Below are positions 14,501-21,579 of a stretch of 21,579 bases of DNA, one piece after another (position 1 is the first letter of the stretch; every line of letters starts with the position of its first letter). The stretch is taken from positions 1-21,579 of the forward strand of contig CAZDAM010000059.1 of the NCBI GenBank assembly GCA_964503595.1, given 5' to 3'. Under the pieces are notes generated by a model. The model was not told the origin of the DNA. It worked only from the letters and a program-made list of their open reading frames with translations, and did no database searches. The position numbers and the translations under genes are program-made. The stretch comes from CAZDAM01 sp964503595 (GTDB lineage: Bacteria; Muiribacteriota; UBA6191).

Positions 14501-17500
14501 GGTGACGATTTCAAATCCTCAGCTGAACCTGACCAGCCTTGCTGTCGCGGGGGATTATCTGGCCTGGTACAGTGCGAATGCCCAGGGGGCTCTTACCCTG
14601 ACAACCCGGGTTCCGATTTCCCGGGTCACGGCCCAGACCATTCAGGTTTCCCGGCGTCTGGATGCCTTCACCGGTCTCCCGCCTTCTTCGATTGGAACCA
14701 ATCCGTTTTATTTCAGGATTACAAGAGCGGCCGGAAAGCTTGAACAGAAACCGGCTTTTCGTGATGAACGGGAAGAACTCGACTTTCGCCAGAAACTCCG
14801 GCTGAATGCAGATGATACCGTCCGTGGTGTTGTCCTGCTGGATCTTTACAAGACCTCGACTCTGATTTCTGATCCGATTTACAAGCGCTTCAAAGTCAAC
14901 TCCGTAATTTCCAGAAATGTTCTGGAGCTTGAATCGATCAATGCCCAGGAAGATACCTTTGTCGGTTATTTCTACGAAATCAAAAGTGTGGAGAGAAATG
15001 CCGGGGATATTATCGAGCACAATTCGGGCAATGGTATCCGGGCTTCTTTTGCCGATTACAATCTGGATGGAATTCCGGATCTGTATCTTCTGAACCAGGC
15101 GACGAATTCGAGCCAGCCCCTGATCAGTGAAAATGGGGTTCCGCTGAACCGGGCCGTCATGCTTCTGGGAAGCAGGGTGACTCTGGCCGGGACAACCCAG
15201 CCGGTGTATCGTTTTGTTCAGCCTGCCCAGTCGATTGCGGATCAGGATATTGAATTGCGAAACCAGCCTGGCCAGACCCAGGACCCTGCTTTTCCGGTGA
15301 CTGAGTTTCTGGTGGGTGTGGATGCCAAAACCGGGGATATGGATGGGGACCGCCGCCCGGATCTTCTGATTGCCAACAGGGACTGGCCGGATCGCCTTTT
15401 TCTGTCCAGAGCAACAGAGGAAGCGGTGGATGCACGCCCTATTTTCCTGAGAAGCCAGGGACCTGCAGATGGTGCCGTACCCGGAGATTTGAAAGGCCTG
15501 AACAGTCCTGATGTCCGGGATCAGTTCCAGCTGATGAATGGGGTTCTGATTGGCGACATGGATCGGGACAGCCGGGATGATGTCTACCTTCTGGCTGGAG
15601 ACTCTCTGGGAACCAATCTGGCAACCAGAAACCGCAATGCCTTTTTCTTAAGCGAAGAGAATACTTTCAGAAGCCTCCGACTGGTTTCGGGAAACAGTGC
15701 GTTCGATGAAATGGAAGTAGGAGAATCTGTCAGTGGAGCGATTGCAGATTTGGATTACGATGGGTTTCAGGACATTTCCATTCTGAATCAGGATGCCCTG
15801 CATATTGTCTATCCTTATCTCCAGGCGGGTTCGAGCCTGAAAACCCCGGTCTTGAGTACGGTGCCTGCCTGTGCCCGTCTGGAAGGAACAGGTAACCGCA
15901 GCATTCAGTGGGTTGACGTCAATCATGATGGCTGGCTCGACTTTTATGTATCCCGTGGTGGAGCAAGCACCCAGACCAATGTGCTCTGCCTTTCCAATCC
16001 TCTTGACGTTACAACAGAAGGAAACTTCTTTGCCTTCGAGCTTCTGCCCCGCCAGCTCAAAGGCAGGACAGACCGTAAATTTACCCAGGCCAGAATCACG
16101 CTTTCGGGGACAGATGCATCCGGTAGCGCTCTGAATCTTCAGAAACTGGTGCCTTACAGCTATCCCCACCCAAGCAGGGTTCTGGTTGGAGCGGGCAGCA
16201 TGAAGACTGCTACCGTGGTGGTGGACTGGAATGATGACTCCCGTTTTGCTTACGGAGTTTTGCCGGCCCAGATGACAACGGCTTCCGCAAGGACCTGGCA
16301 TGTCCTGACTCAGCCCGATGATTACGATTATGTCCCTTTGAAATCCGGGTCTTTGGCCCAGGTGACAACTGTGGTAGCCTCCAAAACCACGAATATTGAG
16401 GCCGTTGGGGGAACGATTTTTGGAAGCACCCGCGAAGATCTGATTTTTGATTCCCTAAGAATCTTTCTGTCGACCAATTTTCCGGAAAGAACAGCGGCAG
16501 CGATCAACCAGATCATTCCTCAGGGGACCCTGAAACTTTATCTGGATAACTCCGTGGCAGGCCAGGCCAGCACAACAATTGAGGGGCTGGTTCCCAACGG
16601 CATTTTTGATGGAAACTCCATAGACTGGCTGATTTCAAGCACGACAGTGACATCTATAGAACTGGATCAGGCCGGAGACTTTACTCAGCTTCTGAATGTG
16701 GATGGAGTTGCTCAGGCTCCCACGGAAGCATTACTGCAGGCTCATTTTACCCGGATTGGATTTTCTGCCAGCACCAGCCCGGCCGTAACAGATGGTCCGA
16801 TCATCCTTTCGCAGGTTCGCGCAGGAACAGTGACTTCCAATCTGTCCTTTCTGATGGTGTATTCGATTGATAAGCCCATTGATCCGAATTCCACGGCGAC
16901 TTCCACTCAGATCACTTTCACACCTTATCTTCCGGCTCGTAAAGCCTATGGATTCGAGGGCACTGTGGGAACAACCAGCCGCTGGGACAAGACCATGGAT
17001 GTGGTCATGCGGGGCAAGGCATCTTCGCTGATTTATCGTGCGGATTATCGCCTGAGCCAGACAACATCTTATATATCTCCGGTTTCTCAGCGAGGGGTTT
17101 CGGCGGGAGTGGATGAGATTCCACCCCAACCCCCGGTGATTGGCCAGGATGTACTGCCCTCTTCCACCCGCACGGCAACCAATCTGATTGTCAGGGGAAC
17201 GGCTGAAGACAAAGCCGTCATTCGGGCACGCAATCTGACGAATGGTTCGCTGGCCGATGTGGTTCAGACAGTGAACGGAATCTGGCAGATCATCATTCCA
17301 CAGCTTCAGGAGGGCAATAACCGCCTTGAGTTTGTGGCTGTGGATGAGTATGGGAATGTGTCGGATCCTTCGTTTGTTGAAATTCTTCTGGATACCCGGG
17401 CTCCCCAATTTGCCCGGGCAGTGGTGACCAATATCAATCTGACCAAGGCACTGGTTTCCTTTGAGACTCCCCTGGAATCCTCTTTTGCCACGGTGATTCT

Positions 17501-20435
17501 ACGTTCGGATATGGCAGATTCCTGCAGCAGCCAGATTCCAGCCAACCGTCTTGGGATTTTTGGCTGTGATTCCCAGATCAGTGCTCTTGCGGCAAGCCTT
17601 TCCGGCAAGGTGATCCAGTGTTACGGATCGGATCAGAATGGAACTCGTCTGTTAAGGACCAGTCATACGATTCCGGTTGGGATTTCCAAGGCAAACTTTG
17701 GTCTTCAGATCGCAATGGGTAAAAATCCTCTTGGTCTTTGCCCGGACACTTCCTATCAGGTGGATCTTCTGGTTCAGGACAGTCTGGGCAATTTTACCTA
17801 TACCTCCAGTGCACTTGCAGCCTTTCAGACTCTGCCGGAAAGTCTGATCCCAGCGGATTCAGACGGCGACGGGATCCCGGATTCGATAGAGTTTGATACC
17901 CAGTACCCGGATCTGGATCCTTATGATGCCAATGATGCCCTGCTGGATTTTGACGGTGATGGCATCAATAACGTGGAAGAATACAAAGCGGGCACGAACA
18001 TGTATGACCCGTTTGATAATTCCAATCTCCCGATTCCCAATGCGGGTGTCGACCGTGTGGGCGAATTTGCCCTGAAGCCGGGAATCGTGGAACTGGATGC
18101 CTCCAGTTCCAGTTTCAATGGGGTTGCGACCTCTGCGATTGGCTATCAGTGGAGAATTGTTTCTGTGCCGAATCTTCCCGGAGAGACAGCTCCTCCAAGA
18201 CCGACTTTGAACAATGCGACTTCTTCAAATGCCTGGTTTGTAGCCAGAAGGGCCGGAATTTATACGGTGGAACTGGTTCTCTTTACGGACAAGCAGGCGG
18301 TGACCCAACCGGATCAGGCTCTGGTGGAAATCCGTAACGAGCCCCCCCAGGCGATCCTGCCCCGGTCTCAGAACGGCCTGGTGGGGCAGACTCTGCCGCT
18401 TGACGGGCGTCGGACTCTGGATGCCAATGTCGAACCTCTGAACTACCGCTGGGTTCAGACCAGCGGTCCGGATCTGGCCAATCAGGCAATCTCTGATCCT
18501 GCTTTTGGAATGTTTGCCACCACATCGGCTCTGGCCAATTTCCGGCCAGGCCGGGTTGGCCGCTATGTATTTGAACTGGTGGCAACGGATAATGCCGGTG
18601 CCAGCGATCGTGCGCGTCTGAGCTATTTTGTGAACTCGATCAATGAGGTTTTTCCCACAGCGAACGCTGGTCCGGATCAACTGATTCGTGCGGGAGATGT
18701 CCTGGAACTTCAGGGAGATCGGTCCCGGGGGAGAACCCAGGGAACATCCCTGATTTACAACTGGCAGCCGATCAGTTCAGCTCTGCCGGAGATTGCTTTG
18801 GAATGTTCCGGCAAAACCTATAAATCACCCATACTGGCTTCGGCTTTGAGTGGCAAAAGGCCCCGGCTGGTTCTCTCCGAACCTGGACTGTATGCCTTCA
18901 ATCTTACCGTCAGAGAGGATGGAAAGGGGCTGCTTTCGGAGCCGGACTGCATGGAAGTTCAGGTATTGCCGGTTGCCCGGCCCATGCCCCAGCCGGGCCC
19001 CAGAGTCGTGGCGATTCCGTCCAGAAGCCAGGGCCGGACTCTCAGTCTCTTGAAAGCGGTGGATTCGGGTTCTTCCGTGTACCGGATGCCGGTCAATTTC
19101 ACGGTGCGTCTGGATGGAGGCAATTCTTTCCTGCCAACGGCAACCCCGCTGATCTCCATTCAAGAGGGTCAGGAAGCTACGATCCGAAGTACTTCTGACT
19201 GTACTTTCGGCGCGGGCTCCTATCCCTATCGCTGGTCTCAGGTTGAGGGGCGAGAGACCCCGCTGGTGCCGTTAAGCCAGAACTGCTCCACGGTCAGTTT
19301 TACTCCGGTTGAGCCAGGGGTCTATGTCTATGAACTTGTTCTCTGGTCCAGTACCAGCCTGGGACAGCAGCCCAGCATGCCAAGCTCTTTGGTCATTGTG
19401 GTGAACGATCCCAGTGGTGAAGTGGGGAACCGTGCTCATGTGCCCTATGTGGAAGCTGCCAGTGCCCAGGTTCGTAACAAAGGGCAGATTCAGCTCTCGG
19501 CTCCTTCCTGTGTGGATGAGGATGTGGCTGTTGTTAGTGGGGCCTCTTCCGTTGGAGAGCATGTTTATCCCCAGAACGCCCTGCAATCCTGCTCAGCGCT
19601 TGGGCTTCAGTGCCAGTGGCGCCAGATTGAAGGCCCTCCGGTTGTCCTAAGCGGCAGCGCGGACTGCAGCCCGGGATTCAATGCTTTGGCCGGGACCTAT
19701 CGTTTCTCGGTTCAGGTGAACGATGGTACTCTTTTCAGTGTGCCGGATTTTCTTGATCTGGTGGTTACGGAACCGGGACAGAGGGTTCCCCAGGCCGCGG
19801 CTGGTGGCGATATCAGTACGACAGCCGATAGCCGGGTTTATCTGGATGGCTCCTTTTCGATTGCCTCTGGTACAGGGTTGAGCTATTTGTGGAAACAGTC
19901 TTCCGGAGTGCCGGTGGTCTTTACGGATGCATCTTCGGCCAAGCCCAGTTTTATTCCTCCGGTAGAGGGTCAGTATCGCTTCAGTCTTCAGGTTCTGGAT
20001 GGGGCCAATGGACTCCTGAGTCTTCCGGATGAAGTCAATGTGCTGGTGAATACTTCTACCAGTCAGGTTCTGGGAACAGGTTCCGATACGGATGAGCTGG
20101 TTCGCTTTGAGCAGGAAGGCGGCGGTGGCGGCGGTGGCTGTTACATTGTGACGGCGGCTTCGGGTAGTTCGGATTCCTTTCTGGTTCTCTTCTATCAGTC
20201 TCTGAGGGACGAGTTCTTACTGCAAACGGACTGGGGTACCAGGAGCATGCGCCTTTATTATCAGTACTCTCCGGCTTTGGCCCGTCCGCTTGAAGATAGC
20301 CCGCTGCTTCAGGGGCTGAGTCTTCTGATTCTGGTGGCGCTGGCTTTAGGAATCCAGTTCCCCTGGCTGCTTTTTATGCTTATCGGGCCAGTATTTTTCC
20401 GGCGGTTTGCCAGCCGGAGAGCATTGCTCCGCTGA
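11562..20435 (+). CDS. Giant exported FG-GAP/PKD surface protein with Gly-Cys (CFI-box-like) C-terminal anchor
   Basis: A 2957-residue protein. A basic start and hydrophobic run (about 9-25) form a Sec signal peptide. FG-GAP/VCBS-type calcium loops (DxDxDGxxD pattern) begin at 61, 135, 1167, 1259, 1332, 1396 and 1452: seven blades, split by an insertion of about 1000 residues. An ASPIC/UnbV-like segment follows (about 1494-1570), an unassigned region, an Ig-like domain (about 1854-1950), a fibronectin-like region, and thrombospondin-3/EF-like loops at 2099 and 2129. About six PKD-like domains start near 2158, 2264, 2364, 2482, 2622 and 2743. The tail is seven glycines (2853-2859), Cys2860 in CYIVTAASG, a conserved-looking LYYQYSPALA, a hydrophobic segment (2915-2946) and a basic end. 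Likely a cell-surface adhesin or scaffold; the ligand is unknown. No ribosome binding site is obvious; expression is probably coupled to the cyclase gene. Confidence 0.9.
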   Translation: MRKGRIHTGFAVCAGILLVLLARFAESVQWLPASSESNAVRDINVFGQPSSTVFSAWGDYDLDGDLDLYVVNSGSPNNLYRNNLCSVENPCGEFNTRTLVRSPSFTRISVAENLNAVILKDGVSASRHAQWVDYDQDGDLDLYLVNDGMNRLFINNLFTPENPFDPFSDQTLSQQVQVASGGTYNPNQSSYTASFSVRYTQTMELELQSRGIAGENMLPVFERDLLAAGVQNPLVFPALPVENGQTNNNIFTDLSLGSVDNFVTKEVSPGMYLELIENGVTTKRFVILEVLGPNSLRADFEGSLQISGIFRYRIMRDAEFELRDTDRFVNEFTIDGAPLGNQAYYKYTGFPEGTSQYNSFQLTSSYLDANDQLIISLSSSPTQGKTLVKLLQVAPKQFGVEPIPVLANQPVESNFTMIPRRAGGAVLTQKLFVDTNLNPFQLATLQPGDRIEFLSGANKSKIVTIASISEEGVLFLDSQPGSLTIVPENNILYEFIYEAASTKTRRIFTDGAANFGVTDQQRATNQIPQGLFRDVKKGDWIVLDPVLDQPDIRLNAPPRVISQPLGSKATFSNGQPRPGAVLEVLDIVGQTQLLVDAYPSEVGLSANFQNKSFPYQIRHRFGRLKKNLTDPTATLFTLFDENSPQAPLDRDFSTTLQLRLQATPERNPYLVLSNAGANASVMKVFLAGYSGSNVFKNIRLSQGISVNQLNTAFVPSQSASLIPTLEYRFIYNGIGGVALNQPQGQQFVDKRKMRLIGLDLTGMGFARGHEIALLYRNPRVGPPNPVGIRKTYRVLDFVVENASSTVVTISEDLDAGTVQEIEQLCNQAGTQFCNPADPTLVNQYFSEGINALSVEYELLTTQGFDVGGAAIELGVTNETSLITRGFSLPQLGLQALDAIEFVPNLFGPSANPITVVTISGYRNPLLIDGSQRPVDQLTDALLDIKDASVVPFDVDLTETRIGIKPVFAGVLNKNGNTFNQVTISNPQLNLTSLAVAGDYLAWYSANAQGALTLTTRVPISRVTAQTIQVSRRLDAFTGLPPSSIGTNPFYFRITRAAGKLEQKPAFRDEREELDFRQKLRLNADDTVRGVVLLDLYKTSTLISDPIYKRFKVNSVISRNVLELESINAQEDTFVGYFYEIKSVERNAGDIIEHNSGNGIRASFADYNLDGIPDLYLLNQATNSSQPLISENGVPLNRAVMLLGSRVTLAGTTQPVYRFVQPAQSIADQDIELRNQPGQTQDPAFPVTEFLVGVDAKTGDMDGDRRPDLLIANRDWPDRLFLSRATEEAVDARPIFLRSQGPADGAVPGDLKGLNSPDVRDQFQLMNGVLIGDMDRDSRDDVYLLAGDSLGTNLATRNRNAFFLSEENTFRSLRLVSGNSAFDEMEVGESVSGAIADLDYDGFQDISILNQDALHIVYPYLQAGSSLKTPVLSTVPACARLEGTGNRSIQWVDVNHDGWLDFYVSRGGASTQTNVLCLSNPLDVTTEGNFFAFELLPRQLKGRTDRKFTQARITLSGTDASGSALNLQKLVPYSYPHPSRVLVGAGSMKTATVVVDWNDDSRFAYGVLPAQMTTASARTWHVLTQPDDYDYVPLKSGSLAQVTTVVASKTTNIEAVGGTIFGSTREDLIFDSLRIFLSTNFPERTAAAINQIIPQGTLKLYLDNSVAGQASTTIEGLVPNGIFDGNSIDWLISSTTVTSIELDQAGDFTQLLNVDGVAQAPTEALLQAHFTRIGFSASTSPAVTDGPIILSQVRAGTVTSNLSFLMVYSIDKPIDPNSTATSTQITFTPYLPARKAYGFEGTVGTTSRWDKTMDVVMRGKASSLIYRADYRLSQTTSYISPVSQRGVSAGVDEIPPQPPVIGQDVLPSSTRTATNLIVRGTAEDKAVIRARNLTNGSLADVVQTVNGIWQIIIPQLQEGNNRLEFVAVDEYGNVSDPSFVEILLDTRAPQFARAVVTNINLTKALVSFETPLESSFATVILRSDMADSCSSQIPANRLGIFGCDSQISALAASLSGKVIQCYGSDQNGTRLLRTSHTIPVGISKANFGLQIAMGKNPLGLCPDTSYQVDLLVQDSLGNFTYTSSALAAFQTLPESLIPADSDGDGIPDSIEFDTQYPDLDPYDANDALLDFDGDGINNVEEYKAGTNMYDPFDNSNLPIPNAGVDRVGEFALKPGIVELDASSSSFNGVATSAIGYQWRIVSVPNLPGETAPPRPTLNNATSSNAWFVARRAGIYTVELVLFTDKQAVTQPDQALVEIRNEPPQAILPRSQNGLVGQTLPLDGRRTLDANVEPLNYRWVQTSGPDLANQAISDPAFGMFATTSALANFRPGRVGRYVFELVATDNAGASDRARLSYFVNSINEVFPTANAGPDQLIRAGDVLELQGDRSRGRTQGTSLIYNWQPISSALPEIALECSGKTYKSPILASALSGKRPRLVLSEPGLYAFNLTVREDGKGLLSEPDCMEVQVLPVARPMPQPGPRVVAIPSRSQGRTLSLLKAVDSGSSVYRMPVNFTVRLDGGNSFLPTATPLISIQEGQEATIRSTSDCTFGAGSYPYRWSQVEGRETPLVPLSQNCSTVSFTPVEPGVYVYELVLWSSTSLGQQPSMPSSLVIVVNDPSGEVGNRAHVPYVEAASAQVRNKGQIQLSAPSCVDEDVAVVSGASSVGEHVYPQNALQSCSALGLQCQWRQIEGPPVVLSGSADCSPGFNALAGTYRFSVQVNDGTLFSVPDFLDLVVTEPGQRVPQAAAGGDISTTADSRVYLDGSFSIASGTGLSYLWKQSSGVPVVFTDASSAKPSFIPPVEGQYRFSLQVLDGANGLLSLPDEVNVLVNTSTSQVLGTGSDTDELVRFEQEGGGGGGGCYIVTAASGSSDSFLVLFYQSLRDEFLLQTDWGTRSMRLYYQYSPALARPLEDSPLLQGLSLLILVALALGIQFPWLLFMLIGPVFFRRFASRRALLR
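20118..20138 (+). repeat. GGC/GGT tract encoding the seven-glycine linker
   Basis: Seven consecutive glycine codons (GGC or GGT) directly precede the Cys2860 codon. Poly-glycine followed by a CFIATAAYG-like box is a recurring arrangement at the C-terminus of large exported proteins. The tract is slippage-prone, but its length is tied to a known linker position. Confidence 0.7.
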
Positions 20436-21579
20436 AGCCCCCCCCGGGCCGGATCCAGGCAGAGGCCGCCAGAAGATTTCTGTAGGGGGTTCGGTGTCCT
20501 GGCCGGAACATGCCACTTTGTTCGGGACTTTGAGCAAAGCCGTAAATTACCCCCTCAGGATTGCCGGTGTAGCGCTCGATGGTATGAGGCGTTGCCATTT
20601 CGGCATGCGCGAGGGGGGTTTCTCCTAGTCCCAGGCGAGTCAGCCATTCCCGGGAGCGCTGTTCCTTGAGTTTTCGATAGGCAGGATTCTGGCGTTTGGG
20701 CCACCCTTTCTGGCTGTCCAGAGCAGAAATCACGGCGGTGGGCTTATCTGGAGAATTCAGTCCGTAATTCACCAGCGTCAGGCCCAGTGTATGAAATTCC
20801 TCCAGAGGTAAGGCGGATTGCTGGTGCTTTCTCAGTGTTTCTTCCTCAAGATAAATGGTGCACCAGTGTGGAGAGGCAAGTGGTTTTTGAGGTGCCAGAT
20901 AAAGGCTTGTCAGAGAAGGAGAGAGCCTGAGCTGGCCCATCTTTTTCTGCCAGGTTTCGTTCTGGCATAAAGCGGCGAGTCGGGGAAGGGGGAGGCCACT
21001 AAGAAACAGGGGGGCGGAATACTCTGTGCCCTTGTGAGTTATGACAGCCAGAATCTGGTTTCCGGCAGTTTTGATTCTGGTGATTTCCTGACGGTAGAGA
21101 ATTTGTCCCCCGTGGGTTTCAATGATCGAAGCCAAGACATTGGAGAGAGCCTGGGAACCGCCCTTCAGATAATGGGTGCCACCAAGGATATAGCTGGCCT
21201 GCCCCACTCCCCACCAGAAAAGGCTCAGTTCATCCGGATTATGATGGTAATAACCCACATTGGCGAGCAGCAGCATGCGGAGTTCGGGACTGACACCCAG
21301 AGAATCGAGATAGTCGGTCAGACTGGTTTTTGTCAGCCATTCCATCCATTTGAGATCAGGGATTTTCTGATGCAGGGCGTGGCATTCTTCCAGGAGCTGA
21401 AAGATGGATGCAATTGCTTTGGATTCGGCAGGAAAACTTGTGACAAGGGTCTGAAAGGCTGCATCTCTTCCTACTGGCAGGCTCAGCTTCAGGGACTTGC
21501 AGATAACGGTATAGACTTCGGGGAGAGGAATGGATTCCAGAAGATTATGGAGGTTCAGCTCCTGCCAAAGCTCCATTTT
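20380..21579 (-). CDS. FAD-dependent phytoene-desaturase/CrtISO-like oxidoreductase, N-terminus outside window
   Basis: A minus-strand frame open to the right edge, 399 residues in view; the N-terminal FAD-binding GxGxxG is beyond the window, so the ATG at 21576 is probably internal. Seen features: GGTHYLKGGSQALSNVLA and ETHGGQILYRQEITRI, the usual 'gG.. l...L...i...GG.i......V..I' block of CrtI-type and amine-oxidase-type flavoproteins, and the C-terminal FAD-contact motif WIRPGGGFSGAMLSGWQTA. The family includes phytoene desaturases, carotenoid isomerases and retinol saturases; which substrate applies here cannot be told without neighbours. The stop at 20380 lies inside the giant gene, giving a 56-bp tail-to-tail overlap and leaving no room for a terminator between them. 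Confidence 0.88.
   Translation of the reverse strand, partial: KMELWQELNLHNLLESIPLPEVYTVICKSLKLSLPVGRDAAFQTLVTSFPAESKAIASIFQLLEECHALHQKIPDLKWMEWLTKTSLTDYLDSLGVSPELRMLLLANVGYYHHNPDELSLFWWGVGQASYILGGTHYLKGGSQALSNVLASIIETHGGQILYRQEITRIKTAGNQILAVITHKGTEYSAPLFLSGLPLPRLAALCQNETWQKKMGQLRLSPSLTSLYLAPQKPLASPHWCTIYLEEETLRKHQQSALPLEEFHTLGLTLVNYGLNSPDKPTAVISALDSQKGWPKRQNPAYRKLKEQRSREWLTRLGLGETPLAHAEMATPHTIERYTGNPEGVIYGFAQSPEQSGMFRPGHRTPYRNLLAASAWIRPGGGFSGAMLSGWQTAGKILAR

Overview
The window looks like a chromosomal segment of a Gram-negative (diderm) bacterium. The main evidence is kdsB, which makes CMP-Kdo for lipopolysaccharide, plus a very large exported surface protein with a C-terminal membrane anchor. 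Base composition looks moderate (about half G+C by eye). The lineage cannot be fixed from the sequence. The mix of IcmF, a PCO/ADO thiol dioxygenase, a GAF adenylate cyclase and an FG-GAP/PKD giant protein with a Gly-Cys 'CFI-box' tail would fit a deltaproteobacteria-grade, Bdellovibrionota-like or spirochaete-like genome; this is only a guess. I saw no tRNA, rRNA, CRISPR array, transposase or phage module.

Left part (1-6083). A minus-strand AAA-ATPase/PD-(D/E)XK-type gene runs off the left edge. It diverges from a plus-strand group: a class II glutamine amidotransferase, icmF (fused isobutyryl-CoA mutase and its G-protein chaperone), and ogt, which overlaps the end of icmF. Right after ogt is a 35-codon remnant of a VOC/glyoxalase-family gene, cut off at a cluster of small inverted and direct repeats. 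About 270 bp of sequence without a recognisable gene follows (6084-6359).

Middle (6360-8089). A two-gene minus-strand operon encodes a PCO/ADO-family thiol dioxygenase and a small membrane protein. It diverges from kdsB across a very short spacer. Both minus-strand divergent genes (1297 and 7296) have an extended -10 box (TGC + hexamer) ending only 6-7 nt before the ATG, which suggests leaderless transcripts.

Right part (7328-20435) is one tight plus-strand series: kdsB, a ComEC/Rec2-type membrane protein without the usual metallo-beta-lactamase domain, a membrane-bound GAF adenylate cyclase, and an 8.9-kb gene for a 2957-residue surface protein. The giant has a signal peptide, seven FG-GAP-type calcium-loop blades split 2+5 by an insertion of about 1000 residues, an ASPIC-like segment, Ig/FnIII-like domains, a thrombospondin-3-like calcium segment, about six PKD-like domains, and a Gly7-Cys tail with a membrane segment and a basic end. 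A convergent FAD-dependent phytoene-desaturase-like gene overlaps its 3' end by 56 bp and runs off the right edge.

The most unusual content is the giant protein (its split propeller, the repeated module inside the insertion, the anchor tail) and its tight linkage to the atypical ComEC-like protein and the cyclase.
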